64,000 nt of DNA from JACCQS01 sp963766765 (GCA_963766765.1 CAVYBR010000011.1:62001-126000); one strand, 5' to 3'. Positions 1 to 9,595 are shown, numbered from the stretch's first letter. Notes: generated by a model from the letters alone, not told the origin. Made by a program: numbers and translations.

Positions 1-1101
1 GGTCGGCCATTGCGCGGCCGCGGCATGACCCGCGACCACCATGGCGGCTACTCGATCAGGGTCGCTGACGAGGTCTGTGACTGCGGCGTCCAGCGCGTCA
101 GGGTCATTCGGTGGGATCAGGATCCCGGCCCGACTTCCGGTCAGCTCCGGGATGCCGCCGACAGCGGTGGCAATCAACGGCCGGCCGGAGCGCAGGGCCT
201 CCTGGGCCACCAGCGCCCGGGCTTCCCACCGTGAGGTCAGCACGACGATGTCACTGGCGGCGAGCAGATCGGGCACGTCTCTGCGCCGGCCCAGGAGTGC
301 CACCGGAAGCTGTTCGCGCTCGACCTGTTCTGCCATCTCCTGATGCAGGGGACCGTCTCCGGCAATGACCACCCGAAGGCCGTCGCTGCGCCCGCGCCAC
401 GTGCGCGCAGCGGCAAGCAACGTGTCGTAACCCTTCTGCCGGTGCAGTCGCCCGACCGCCAGGAGGAGCGGGGCACTGTCCGGGACGCCAAGCTCGGCGC
501 GGACTGCGGCGCGCCCTCGGACGGCCGCAGGCAACGGTGGGGCGGAGACGGGTGCGGGTCGTACATCGCGGGCGCCGACCGAGCGCGCGTGCTCAGCCAG
601 ATCGAGGGAGGCGGTCAGCACGACGTCGGCGCGGCGGAGCACCAGTCGTTCCAATGCCGCGCTGATCCGGCGCTTGATGCCGGGGGCGTCGAGGAGGGCG
701 TTGTGCACCGTCACGACGACCGGAGCCCTCGGCCTGGCCAAGACCGACAACAGTCCGGCGCGCAAGCCGTGGGCGTGCACCAGATCCTGGCCTCGCAGCG
801 CTGCGCGCAGGCGGAACAATGCGCCGGCATCTGCGATCGGATGCAGCCCTGAGGCGATTGGCACGGACCGAAACTCAGCCCCGACCTGAGCGAACCCGAA
901 CAGGTCGTCTGTCGCCGGCGGGCCACACACCCGCAGAATGGCACCGGCCGAACGAAGTCCAGGCAGGATTGCGCGGATGTGAGTGCCGACGCCTCCGGTG
1001 CTGGTGGCCAGGACCTGTGCGATGCATCGCCCGGCGAGCGGGTGCTCGGACTCTGTCACGACATCCCCCGGCTCTACGCCCCCATCCGAACGCTGCGTCA
1101 C
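1..1101 (-). CDS. GT4-family glycosyltransferase (3' end cut by window)
   Basis: Partial gene; about 367 codons are visible and the C-terminus lies beyond position 1. Translation shows a GT-B fold glycosyltransferase: an N-terminal acceptor-side domain with the STGGVGTHIR glycine loop near residues 30-40 and HAHGLRAG near 105, then the nucleotide-sugar side with AVGRLHRQKGYDTLL, GDGPL and the VLTSRWEA/E-x7-E region typical of GT4. It probably transfers a sugar to a cell-envelope or lipid-linked acceptor; the substrate cannot be read from sequence. The GTG start overlaps the TGA of the upstream MurJ-like gene (GTGA), so the two are translationally coupled, and the neighbouring MurJ-like flippase and MraY-like transferase also point to envelope polymer synthesis. 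Confidence 0.85.
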   Translation of the reverse strand, partial: MTQRSDGGVEPGDVVTESEHPLAGRCIAQVLATSTGGVGTHIRAILPGLRSAGAILRVCGPPATDDLFGFAQVGAEFRSVPIASGLHPIADAGALFRLRAALRGQDLVHAHGLRAGLLSVLARPRAPVVVTVHNALLDAPGIKRRISAALERLVLRRADVVLTASLDLAEHARSVGARDVRPAPVSAPPLPAAVRGRAAVRAELGVPDSAPLLLAVGRLHRQKGYDTLLAAARTWRGRSDGLRVVIAGDGPLHQEMAEQVEREQLPVALLGRRRDVPDLLAASDIVVLTSRWEARALVAQEALRSGRPLIATAVGGIPELTGSRAGILIPPNDPDALDAAVTDLVSDPDRVAAMVVAGHAAAAQWPT

Positions 1102-2735
1102 GGCACATCCTCCTGGACAGGCTCGTGGTGGCGGAGGCCACGCACGACCGCGAGCGTAGGTCCGCGCGCTAGGACCATCATGGCTGCGCCCGCAATCAGA
1201 ACAACGACGGCGCCCGCAGCAAGTATCTGCAGCACGGCCATGACCACTCCCCCGCCCGCCCACACTTCGGCCAGCAGTCGACCTGCGGCGGCCGAGATGA
1301 CGACCGCGACGAGAGCGGCGGCGCCGACGGGCGCAACGCCGCGCAGGGCGTCGCGGCCCGCGAGGCGGACGGTCAGCACGATCAGCGCGACGCCGGCAAC
1401 CGTGACGCCGATGCTGTTCCCGGCCGCCAGGGCCACTCCGCGCGCGCCGGCCGGCAGAGCCGCGGCCAAGCCGATGTTCGCGGCCACTGTCACCAACCAG
1501 CCGCACACCACAGCCAGAGTCGGCTCCTTCCACAGACCGCGGGCGTAGAGGGCCCGGGTGAGCAGGGCCACCAGGCCGTACCCGACGAGTCCGGGCGCGA
1601 ACGCGACGATCGCGTCGGCCAGCCGGTCGACGGCGAGGTCGGAGTCCGGTACGCCAGTGCCCTGGACAAAGATCCGCGCCGCGGGAACGGCGACGGCGTA
1701 CATCGCCCCCGACCCGAGCAGACACCCCATGACCACCGCGGCTGTGGTCGGCGCAAGTGTCCGGCGGTAGGACTGTTCGGCACCCTGCTCCCAGGATGCT
1801 GACAGCCGAGGAAACGCCGACGTTGCCAGCGGCACGGCGATAGCAGCCCAGGGCAGGAGGAACACCGTCATCGCCAGGAGGTAGAGAACTTGCGTTCCAG
1901 CGGGCGCACCGTCGTTGGCCAGCCGGATCGCGACAACAACGGCGATCTGTTGCGCGGCAAGCGTAGCGATCCCAGCGGCCGCCAGCCGACGGACACGAGG
2001 GGCCACGCCGGCCGGAAAGCTGAGACTCGGACGCAACCGTAAACCGGTGCCGCGCAGTGGAATCAGCAGGACCAATGCCAGGACTACGACGCCCACGGTG
2101 GTGCCTACGCTGAGGATCAGTTCGGAGCCGCGCTCGAGTTCGTCGATCGAGTTCGGTACTCCCGCCGAGAGCCGATAGAGGAGGTAAGCGATCGCGACCA
2201 CGATGCTGGACAACAACGGGGCAACGGCCGGGCCGGCGAAACGTCCGTGTGCCTGCAGGATGCCGGTGAGGACGATGCCGATTCCATAGAGCACGACCTG
2301 TGGCGCGAAGACCAGGAGCATCCGGGTGCCGAGTTCGACTGCCCCGGAACAGCTGCTTCCGGACAGGAGTGCCTCTGCCAATGGCCGGGCGAGCAACGCG
2401 ACGAGTCCGCAGATCGGCAGGAGGATCAGAATCGTCCAGGTCAACAGTGCCGACGCCGTCCGTCTGGCGCGTTCGTGATCCCCGGATGCGATTGCACCGG
2501 AGAGCATCGGTACGACGAGACTCGCCAGCGCCCCGCCGGCCACGATTTCGAAGATGATGTTGGGAACGGTGTTCGCCGCGACGTAGGTGTCGCCCACACA
2601 CGTCGTCCCGACGGTTCGGGCGAAGACCAGGTTGCGACCGAACCCGGCGAGCCTCGCGAGCAAGGTGAGAACAGCGATGAGTGCGGCCGCGGCGCCGATG
2701 CCGGTGGCGACCGTGCGCACCCGCGGACTGGTCAC
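1098..2735 (-). CDS. MurJ/MviN-like lipid flippase (MOP superfamily)
   Basis: A 545-residue polytopic membrane protein with roughly 13-14 hydrophobic segments. The N-terminal part (LARLAGFGRNLVFARTVG, then NTVPNIIFEIVAGGALASLVVP) is the MurJ/MviN signature region. The family flips lipid-linked peptidoglycan precursors or other polyprenyl-linked sugars across the cytoplasmic membrane. This copy lies away from the dcw cluster and next to an MraY-like transferase and a GT4 enzyme. It could therefore be a second MurJ-type flippase for another glycolipid; sequence alone does not separate the options. The GTG start is preceded by a GGGGGAAG ribosome-binding site, and the stop overlaps the downstream glycosyltransferase start. 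Confidence 0.88.
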   Translation of the reverse strand: MTSPRVRTVATGIGAAAALIAVLTLLARLAGFGRNLVFARTVGTTCVGDTYVAANTVPNIIFEIVAGGALASLVVPMLSGAIASGDHERARRTASALLTWTILILLPICGLVALLARPLAEALLSGSSCSGAVELGTRMLLVFAPQVVLYGIGIVLTGILQAHGRFAGPAVAPLLSSIVVAIAYLLYRLSAGVPNSIDELERGSELILSVGTTVGVVVLALVLLIPLRGTGLRLRPSLSFPAGVAPRVRRLAAAGIATLAAQQIAVVVAIRLANDGAPAGTQVLYLLAMTVFLLPWAAIAVPLATSAFPRLSASWEQGAEQSYRRTLAPTTAAVVMGCLLGSGAMYAVAVPAARIFVQGTGVPDSDLAVDRLADAIVAFAPGLVGYGLVALLTRALYARGLWKEPTLAVVCGWLVTVAANIGLAAALPAGARGVALAAGNSIGVTVAGVALIVLTVRLAGRDALRGVAPVGAAALVAVVISAAAGRLLAEVWAGGGVVMAVLQILAAGAVVVLIAGAAMMVLARGPTLAVVRGLRHHEPVQEDVP

Positions 2736-2787
2736 GCTCTTCCCCCGGCCATGTCACGGGCCCCCGGCTCCGAACGCCCGCTCACCA

Positions 2788-3672
2788 TCAGGGAGCTGCT
2801 CGGGTCCCGGCCGCGGGAACGGCAGCGACGCTCAATCTGCCCCAGCTGTCGAGATCGCGCAGCCCCGGCGTGGCTTCGATCACCCGGGTGAAGCTGACCT
2901 TCTCACTCGCCGCGGTCAGCGCGACGAGGACGGCCAGGATCCCTGCCCGCGCGGCGGGCCCGGTGCTGGCAGCGAGCCGGAATCCCACCAGCGCGCCAAG
3001 GGCATTCGCGCCGGCATCGCCCAGCATCACCTTCTCGCCGAGGTCGGCGGGCAGCACGCCGAGAGATGTTCCGAGCACTGCAGCGCTGAGTCCGCCCGTC
3101 GAGCCGCCAAGGGTTGCTGCCGACGCCAGTACCGTCGTCTTGGCCGCCCGTCCCGGACGAAGGTCGAGCAGATTGATCAGATTGGCCGTCCCGGCCATGA
3201 CTCCGGCGGCAACGATGCGATCGACCGGACCCCGTGACACCGGCCCCGCGGCGACGATCGACGCACCGACCAACCCCAGGATCTTCAGCGCACCGGTCGA
3301 GATTCGGCCGGAGCGCAACGCCAGCAGATGCCCACCGAACCCCTTGTCCGCCGCCTGGCCCGGTCGGGCGCCGACCACGTCGTCGTACAGGCCGACGGCG
3401 CCGCCGATCACGCCCAGCAACAACGCCGGGCGGCGGAGCCCGTTCGGCAGGCGAGCCGCGCCGACGCCGCTCGCGATCAGCGCGGATGCCGGCCCCGCCA
3501 CGAGATTGACCGCATGCCCTCGGTGGTTGGTCCGTACCCAGGTCGGCCCGGAAAAGGCAGGTGATCTGCGAGCGACCTCGACAGCGGCGAGCGTGGCGAG
3601 CCCGGAGACCACAACGCCGCTCAGGCGACCGGACGCACGCCCGGCGCGATGACGACGCGGTCCGGCCCTCAC
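2788..3672 (-). CDS. MraY/WecA-like phospho-glycosyltransferase homolog
   Basis: A 294-residue membrane protein. It keeps the landmarks of the MraY/WecA polyprenyl-phosphate sugar-1-phosphate transferases: a YDD acidic pair (GLYDDVVGARPGQAADKGFG), an Asn/Asp loop (NLINLLDLRPGRAAK) and GDAGANALGALVGF, equivalent to the GDxG motif. It is shorter than true MraY (about 360 aa), and the actinobacterial paralogue commonly sits beside steA and mctB, as here. The GTG start overlaps the TGA of mctB (GTGA). The likely role is loading a sugar phosphate onto a polyprenyl carrier; the sugar is unknown. The adjacent MurJ-like flippase and GT4 enzyme fit a three-gene lipid-linked saccharide module. Confidence 0.8.
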   Translation of the reverse strand: MRAGPRRHRAGRASGRLSGVVVSGLATLAAVEVARRSPAFSGPTWVRTNHRGHAVNLVAGPASALIASGVGAARLPNGLRRPALLLGVIGGAVGLYDDVVGARPGQAADKGFGGHLLALRSGRISTGALKILGLVGASIVAAGPVSRGPVDRIVAAGVMAGTANLINLLDLRPGRAAKTTVLASAATLGGSTGGLSAAVLGTSLGVLPADLGEKVMLGDAGANALGALVGFRLAASTGPAARAGILAVLVALTAASEKVSFTRVIEATPGLRDLDSWGRLSVAAVPAAGTRAAP

Positions 3673-4610
3673 GAACCCAGTGGCGGCAGGGGCACGGTGT
3701 CTTCGCCCACTCCGTAGTGGCCGGTCTGTCCGTTGCGCTCAGCCGTGAGTGCCAGCAGTGCCGCGACCTGTCCCGCGGCAACATCCACGTTGTTCACCGT
3801 GGACACCGAGCTGGAGGTCACCGGGTCGTCCCGAATCGCGGCCACCAGTCCACCCTCACCGGCCGAAGATTCGTCCCCGGCGACGACGGCACCGCTGCCG
3901 GCAGCGTCCATCGCTCCGGCCAGCGCGACCAATGCCTGATTTCGGGTCTGCGCGTCCTCACCGGTGAAGCCGCCGGCGGTCAGGAACAGCGCGTAGTCGG
4001 CCGATTCAGGCTCGCCGCTGTCCGAGGTCACCACACCTAGGGCGGCCAACCCGGCGAGGACAGTGCTGGTGGCGGTGCCGGGCGGCGCCGGTCCGCCGTC
4101 AGCCGGCCGCATGAGCACCTGGCTCATGAGGCTGGCCACGAGCGTCGGCGTGTCATCGGTAGCCGGCAGCGTGACCCCCGCCGGAAGGCCGGCACCCGTG
4201 ACGTACTCCTGAAGGTCCGGCGCGGTCTGCGGATCGGTGTAGGCCGGCTGCAGTCGCAACGTTCCGGCCAGCTGGGCGCCGGCCGCGGAGAGCAGGGTGG
4301 TTGCCTCACCGACGATCTCCGCACTGACGTCCTCGTTGGTGACGACGACGAGAACCGAGGAGCCGACCAGCCGGTTGGCGACGATCAACGACGCCGTGGC
4401 TTCGTCATAGGCATCGTTCTGCGTCAGCTCCTCGCCCAGAGTTTCGACCTGGGCCTCCAACTCGTTCTTCTGATCGGTCAGCGTCCCGACCTGCGCTTCC
4501 AGGCCGTCGAGCACAGTCCCGTTCAGCTGCGTGGTCCCGATCACGATGCCGAGGGCAACCGCGAGGAAGACCGCGATCAGCGAGACGAGGTGGTAACGGA
4601 AATCGATCAC
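3669..4610 (-). CDS. mctB: Copper transporter-family protein MctB
   Basis: A 313-residue protein with one N-terminal membrane anchor (residues about 8-25, LIAVFLAVALGIVIG) followed by a short coiled coil (about 30-65, rich in LEAQV/LGEEL) and an extracytoplasmic alpha/beta domain. This is the Rv1698 family, described in mycobacteria as an outer-membrane or envelope protein that limits intracellular copper. In organisms without a mycomembrane its role is less certain and it may be structural. It lies directly after steA with a GTGA overlap, as in Rv1697-Rv1698. No copper-binding Cys or Met cluster is evident. Confidence 0.85.
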   Translation of the reverse strand: MIDFRYHLVSLIAVFLAVALGIVIGTTQLNGTVLDGLEAQVGTLTDQKNELEAQVETLGEELTQNDAYDEATASLIVANRLVGSSVLVVVTNEDVSAEIVGEATTLLSAAGAQLAGTLRLQPAYTDPQTAPDLQEYVTGAGLPAGVTLPATDDTPTLVASLMSQVLMRPADGGPAPPGTATSTVLAGLAALGVVTSDSGEPESADYALFLTAGGFTGEDAQTRNQALVALAGAMDAAGSGAVVAGDESSAGEGGLVAAIRDDPVTSSSVSTVNNVDVAAGQVAALLALTAERNGQTGHYGVGEDTVPLPPLGS

Positions 4611-5791
4611 GAAAATAGGCCCTTCACCCAGTCGAGCAGATCGCCCAACTGGCTAGCGAAAATATCGAGGTACGTGCGGCCGGCCGTCGAGACCGCCAGC
4701 ACTGCACCGATGGCGACAAATGCGGCGAGAACCAAGAAGACCAGCGCAGTGGATGAGATCCGACTCTTGTACAGCCGGCTCACGCCTTTGGCATCGACCA
4801 GCTTGGCGCCGACCCGTAACCGGGTGAGGAATGTCGAGGCCATGCCGCCGCGACCCTTGTCGAGGAACTCCACCAGGGTGGCATGCGTGCCCACCGCGAC
4901 GATGAGCTCCGCGCCCTTGGCATCGGCGAGCAGCATCGCAATGTCCTCGCTGGTGCCGGTGGCCGGGAACGTGATGGCTTCGACGCCCAGATCCTGGACG
5001 CGTGGGAGTCCTGGGGCACGGCCGTCGGCGTACGCGTGCACGATGACTTCGGCGCCGCAGCGCAGCGTGTCGTCGGCGACAGAGTCCATGTCGCCCACGA
5101 TGATTGCCGGCTTGTAGCCGGCCTCGCGGAGCGCGTCCGCGCCGCCGTCGACCCCGATCAGCACCGGGCGGTAGTCCCGGATGTAGGGCCGCAGATGGGC
5201 GAGGTCCTCCTTGTAGTCGTACCCACGTACGACGATGAGGACATGCCGACCGTCGAGGTCGGTCTTGATGTCGGGCACCCCGACGCCGTCGAGCAGCAAC
5301 GCCCGCTCGCGTTTCATGTACTCCATCGTGTTCGCGGCGAAGGCTTCCAGCTGGCTGGACAGGCCGGCCTTGGCATCCTCCATCGCCTCTGCGATGGCCA
5401 CGCCGTCGAGATTGCGACCCTCGGCCACCAGTCGATCGCCGACGTAGAGGCATTCACCATCCACCCGGACCCGGGTGCCTTCCTTGACCTTGCCGAAGAC
5501 GTCAGCACCCACGTTGTCGAGGATCGGAATGTCGGCCCTGGCGAGAATCCCCGGGCCCAGGTTCGGATAGCGGCCCGAAATGCTGGTCGACGCGTTAACC
5601 ACCGCGGCCACTCCGGTCGAGACAAGCGCGTCGGCCGCGACCCGGTCGATGTCGGTGTGGTCGATCACCGCAATCTCACCGGAATTGAGTCGTTTAGTGA
5701 GATCCTTGGTGCGTCGGTCGAGTCTGACGACCCCGGAGACTCCGGGTAGTGCATCCGCGGCTCGACCGCGGCGGAGGGTGCCTAATCGCAT
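4607..5791 (-). CDS. steA: Putative cytokinetic ring protein SteA
   Basis: A 394-residue protein of the Rv1697/SteA family. The central part resembles thiamine pyrophosphokinase catalytic folds (IGVDGGADAL and VGDMDSV around residues 225-250), and a single C-terminal transmembrane helix (about 345-367) is followed by an amphipathic tail. In Corynebacterium SteA works with the membrane protein SteB at the division site to activate cell-wall hydrolysis. No obvious SteB follows; mctB is next by GTGA overlap. ATG start. The gene lies 50 bp downstream of recN and is probably co-transcribed with it. Confidence 0.88.
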   Translation of the reverse strand: MRLGTLRRGRAADALPGVSGVVRLDRRTKDLTKRLNSGEIAVIDHTDIDRVAADALVSTGVAAVVNASTSISGRYPNLGPGILARADIPILDNVGADVFGKVKEGTRVRVDGECLYVGDRLVAEGRNLDGVAIAEAMEDAKAGLSSQLEAFAANTMEYMKRERALLLDGVGVPDIKTDLDGRHVLIVVRGYDYKEDLAHLRPYIRDYRPVLIGVDGGADALREAGYKPAIIVGDMDSVADDTLRCGAEVIVHAYADGRAPGLPRVQDLGVEAITFPATGTSEDIAMLLADAKGAELIVAVGTHATLVEFLDKGRGGMASTFLTRLRVGAKLVDAKGVSRLYKSRISSTALVFLVLAAFVAIGAVLAVSTAGRTYLDIFASQLGDLLDWVKGLFS

Positions 5792-5841
5792 CCGGCCAGT
5801 CTCCCATCGCGTGCAGCGGCCACCGAGCCCGCCACGCGCGG

Positions 5842-7554
5842 TCAGCCGGGATCAGCCGCACTGGCGAGAAGCTCGGCGGCGTGCGCCAGACCGGTTTCGC
5901 TGTCGGGCAGGCCGGCCAGCATGCGGGCGAGCTCCTGAATCCGCTCCTCCCCGGCCACCTCGTGGACGCCACTTGCCGTCACGGTGCCGTCGCTCGCCTT
6001 GTCCACCACGAAGTGCGCACGGCCGTGGGCTGCGACCTGCGGCAGGTGGGTGACGACCAGAACCTGATGATGGGCCGCCAGCGCGGCGAGCCGGCGCCCG
6101 ATCTGTACGGCCGCTTGGCCGCCGACTCCGGCGTCCACTTCGTCGAAGACCATCAACGGCACCGGATCGGTCCCCGCAAGAACGACCTCAAGGGCCAGCA
6201 TGACCCGCGACAACTCACCGCCGGATGCCGCCCGATGCAGCGGGGCGGGCTCGGTACCGGCGTGCGCGGCCAGCAGGACGGAGACCTCGTCCATGCCATC
6301 CGGCCCTGGGGCCTCGGCGTCCGTAGCGATCTGAACATCGACGTTGGCCATCGGCATCGCCAGCGCCGCCAATTCGCCTTCTACTGCCGCTGCCAACCGC
6401 GCGGCGGCCTCGCGCCGAGTCGCTGATATCTGTGCACCTAGTGCACCGACGGCCCGTCGCGCGTCGTCACGCTCCTCCCGGAGGGCGGCGAGGGCATCGT
6501 CGGACACGTCGAGATCGAGCAGCTGGCGTTCAGCATCGGCCGCCCAGGCCCGGGCTCCATCCGAACCGCTGCCGGGCGCAGCGAACCGACGGGCAAGTCC
6601 TTGCAGGACCGAGATCCGCTCCTGTACCTCAGCCAACCGGCCTGGGTCGTCGACCACATCCTGGATGTAGGTGGCCAGGTCAGCAGAAATATCGGTGACC
6701 GTGTAGGCCAGGGTCGCCACCCGAGCGCCCAACTCGCGCAACGACGTGTCGCTGGCGCGCTCCAGTGCCGCGCTGGCCCGCGACAGGGCACTCAGCGCGT
6801 CTGACTGAACAACGCCGCCATCTCCCATGGGATCGCCCGACAGCGCGTCGTAGGCCAGCTGAGCCGCCGTGCCGAGCGCTTCCGCATCGCCCAACCGGGT
6901 GGCCAACGCTGTCAGTGTTCCGTCCTCTGCGGGCTGCGGATCCACCGCTGCGATCTCCGCCAGGCCATGCCGCAGGACCTCGGCCGTTCTGGTCAGCTCG
7001 TGAGTTCGTGCGCTCTTCACCGCAAGCCGGTCGTCGAGGTCGCGCCAGTTCGCATATGCCGCGTGGTAGTCGGCCAGCACTTTCGCGTGGTCGACGCCGG
7101 CGAACCGGTCCAGCGCCGCACGCTGTTCCTTGGGCTGCCGCAGCCGGAGCTGATCGGCCTGCCCGTGCAGTGCCCACACGGCGTCGGCCAGCTCCGCAAG
7201 CACGGACACAGGCACGCTGCGACCGCCGAGGTGCGCCCGGCTGCGGCCCTCGGCAGTGACAGTTCGAGACACGATCAGGGTGCCGTCTTCATCCGGCTCG
7301 GCACCCGCCCGGGCGGCGACCTCCCAGGCCGGATGGTCGCCGGGCAGATCGAGCCGCCCCTCGACAGTCAGCCGGGAGGCCCCACGGCGGATCCGGCTCG
7401 GGTCACCGCGGCCACCGAAGAGCAACGCCAAACCGCTCACCACCATGGTCTTGCCGGCGCCGGTCTCGCCGGTCACCACGGTCAGGCCGCTCCGCAGATC
7501 CAGCTGAGCTTGCTCGATGACCCCGAGCTGCTCGATGGCCAACTCACGCAGCAT
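5842..7554 (-). CDS. recN: DNA repair protein RecN
   Basis: A 570-residue SMC-like ATPase acting early in double-strand break repair. The Walker A motif GETGAGKTM is near residue 30. The ABC signature ASGGELSRVMLALEVVL and Walker B VFDEVDAGVGG are near residues 440-485, and the coiled-coil and hinge region lies between. The length is normal for the family. The order nadK-recN-steA is conserved in actinobacteria; three bases separate the gene from nadK, so the two are probably co-expressed. Confidence 0.96.
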   Translation of the reverse strand: MLRELAIEQLGVIEQAQLDLRSGLTVVTGETGAGKTMVVSGLALLFGGRGDPSRIRRGASRLTVEGRLDLPGDHPAWEVAARAGAEPDEDGTLIVSRTVTAEGRSRAHLGGRSVPVSVLAELADAVWALHGQADQLRLRQPKEQRAALDRFAGVDHAKVLADYHAAYANWRDLDDRLAVKSARTHELTRTAEVLRHGLAEIAAVDPQPAEDGTLTALATRLGDAEALGTAAQLAYDALSGDPMGDGGVVQSDALSALSRASAALERASDTSLRELGARVATLAYTVTDISADLATYIQDVVDDPGRLAEVQERISVLQGLARRFAAPGSGSDGARAWAADAERQLLDLDVSDDALAALREERDDARRAVGALGAQISATRREAAARLAAAVEGELAALAMPMANVDVQIATDAEAPGPDGMDEVSVLLAAHAGTEPAPLHRAASGGELSRVMLALEVVLAGTDPVPLMVFDEVDAGVGGQAAVQIGRRLAALAAHHQVLVVTHLPQVAAHGRAHFVVDKASDGTVTASGVHEVAGEERIQELARMLAGLPDSETGLAHAAELLASAADPG

Positions 7555-7557
7555 TGC

Positions 7558-8472
7558 CTAGCTCCCGTCCGCAACCGCTGCCGTGTGTCGGAAACCGTCC
7601 GCAGGCAACCGGAACCGCGCCACGAGTCGGTCGCCGAACGGGGTGGGATGCAGGCGGGCCACGTGCACCGGCCGCTCCGAGCGAACGACATCGACCCGCC
7701 CCCCAGGTGGCACCGGGATCGTTCGCCGTCCATCGGCGCAGAGCACGGCGCCCTCGCCATATTCGGCGACTGCAACTGTCAGGACCGACGTCGGAGGTGT
7801 CACCAACGGTCGCGCGAACAGGGCATGCGCGCTGGTGGGTACGAGCAGCAGTGCCTCGACCTCCGGCCAGACGACCGGACCCCCGGCCGAGAAGGCGTAG
7901 GCGGTGGAACCGGTCGGCGTGGCGCACAGCACGCCGTCGCAGCCGAAGCTGGTGAGCTGCCGCCCATCGACCAGGAGGACGACGTCGAGGACGCGGGTCC
8001 GCGTGGCCTTCTCCACCGAGACCTCGTTGAGCGCCCAGGTCGAGGCAAGCTGCTGACCGTTCTGATCGAAGACCGCAGCCTCGACGGCGAGCCTGTGCTC
8101 GACCGTGTAGCTGCGGTCCAGGATGTGCGCGATCATGTCGTCGACTGCTTCGGGCTCGGTCTCGGCGAGGAATCCCACCCGTCCGAGGTTGACGCCGATC
8201 AGGGGTACGTCCGCCGCGCGCGCAAATTCGGCCGCGCGCAGGAAGGTCCCGTCTCCCCCAAACACGATCACGATCTCGGCGTCGGCCGCTGCGCGGTCGT
8301 CAGCCGATACGACTGTGGATCCACCGATACTGACGTCGTCGGCCTCCTCCGCCAGTATCCGTACGTCGAATGCATCTCGGTGCAGGGCTTTGCCCACCCT
8401 GGTCGCGAGTTCCACGATGTCGGCACGCCCCGTGTGCACGACGAGCAGGGCGGCGCGACTGTGTGCCGTCAC
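7558..8472 (-). CDS. nadK: NAD kinase
   Basis: A 304-residue ATP or polyphosphate-dependent NAD kinase, which makes NADP. It has the catalytic GGDGT motif (VFGGDGTFLRAAEFAR), the NLGRVGFLAE segment and the glycine-rich ATPTGSTAYAFSAGGPVV motif. GTG start. It lies between tlyA (30 bp upstream) and recN (3 bp downstream), the standard actinobacterial order. Confidence 0.95.
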   Translation of the reverse strand: MTAHSRAALLVVHTGRADIVELATRVGKALHRDAFDVRILAEEADDVSIGGSTVVSADDRAAADAEIVIVFGGDGTFLRAAEFARAADVPLIGVNLGRVGFLAETEPEAVDDMIAHILDRSYTVEHRLAVEAAVFDQNGQQLASTWALNEVSVEKATRTRVLDVVLLVDGRQLTSFGCDGVLCATPTGSTAYAFSAGGPVVWPEVEALLLVPTSAHALFARPLVTPPTSVLTVAVAEYGEGAVLCADGRRTIPVPPGGRVDVVRSERPVHVARLHPTPFGDRLVARFRLPADGFRHTAAVADGS

Positions 8473-8502
8473 TGACTCACAACCCTTCTCGACGCCATCC
8501 GA

Positions 8503-9300
8503 TCACTGCGGCCCATTCTCGACCGCCTGTCGGACGTCCTCGGCATTCAACGCTGGCGCGTCGCCTCTGAGCCACAAAAAGTACTCGACGTTGCCGGCCG
8601 GCCCCGGCAGCGAACTCGCCGTGACACCGGCGACTCCCCACCCCATCTGGCCCGCGGCAACGGCAACGCCCTCGACAGCAGCGGCGCGCTCGCGCGGGTC
8701 CCGGACCACGCCGCCTTTGCCGAGTCGTTCCTTGCCGACCTCGAATTGCGGCTTGACCATGACCAGCAGGTCACCGTCCGCGGTCACGAGCCCGGCAAGG
8801 GCAGGAAGGACGAGAGCCAATGAGATGAACGAGAGGTCAGCAGTGATCAGCTCCACTGGCGACCCGATGTCCTCGAGGGTCAGGTGGCGGATGTTGCGCC
8901 GATCCATGATCTGCACCCGCTCGTCAGTCCGCAGTGACCACGCCATCAGTCCGTATCCGACGTCGACCGCCAGGACCTCGCGGGCTCCCCGGCGAAGCAG
9001 AACATCGGTGAAACCACCGGTCGAGGCACCGGCGTCCAGACAGCGCCGACCGTTCACGGGGACTGGCAGGACGTCCAGAGCACCGGCCAACTTGTGTGCC
9101 CCCCGGGATACTTAGTCAGGGCCAACGCGTGGCGGTTGGACCAGCACCGGCGTATCGGGCGCAACCGCGGTCGCAGCTTTGACCGCTACCTGCCCCGACA
9201 CCGTGACTCGACCTGCGGCGATCAGATGGACTGCTTGCACCCGCGATCGGGCGAGCCCCCGGCGAACCAGTTCGGCGTCCAAGCGCGTCCGGCGCGGCAT
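8503..9300 (-). pseudogene. tlyA: tlyA, 16S/23S rRNA 2'-O-methyltransferase, interrupted by an in-frame TAA
   Basis: The reading frame encodes a full-length TlyA: an S4 RNA-binding domain (residues 1-60, LDAELVRRGLARSR), then a Rossmann methyltransferase domain (CLDAGASTGGFTDVLL, ADLSFISLA, VKPQFEVGK, GPAGNVEYFLWLR). Between them a TAA at 9112-9114 replaces the codon before VSRGAHKL. Family members have YVSRG(A/G)HKL there, so the change looks like TAC to TAA. The two halves are in the same frame; no shift is needed. TlyA methylates C1409 of 16S and C1920 of 23S rRNA, and its loss gives capreomycin/viomycin resistance in mycobacteria. Possibilities are a true nonsense mutation, a sequence error, readthrough, or reinitiation at the TTG at 9090. 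Confidence 0.85.
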
Positions 9301-9360
9301 GACCGAGTGCTCCGCGCGACTAGGCGGCGGGATTCGCTGGCGCCAGCCAGCTGAGCCGGT

Positions 9361-9595
9361 TCACACGTGATCGATCCCCGACAGGGTGTCCCCGAGCCGG
9401 CGGTGGATGTCTTCGTAAACCTCCGGATGCTGCTCTACGGGCAGCTCGCCCAACCCCGACAGTGCGGTGGCCACGTCCATGGCTATGGGGGGCGTCGGGT
9501 CGGCATTCTCGGTGCCTGCCCGCCGAGTCGCTCTCGGCCGACGTCTCCTGCGCTGCCTCGTCCGGAGCGTCAGCCGGATCCGTCGGCTGGCTCAT
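9361..9595 (-). pseudogene. Small conserved protein between tlyA and H1-like gene (Rv1693-type), frameshifted
   Basis: The conserved C-terminal part (VATALSGLGELPVEQHPEVY, then EDIHRRLGDTLSGID) occupies 9361-9480 and can be read alone from an ATG at 9480 (39 aa). The expected start is the ATG at 9595, which overlaps the stop of the H1-like gene (ATGA), but that frame (MSQPTDPADAPDEAAQ) is offset by one base from the conserved end. One extra base between about 9495 and 9525 would explain this. Similar 40-70-residue acidic proteins of unknown function lie beside tlyA in many actinobacteria. Confidence 0.6.
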
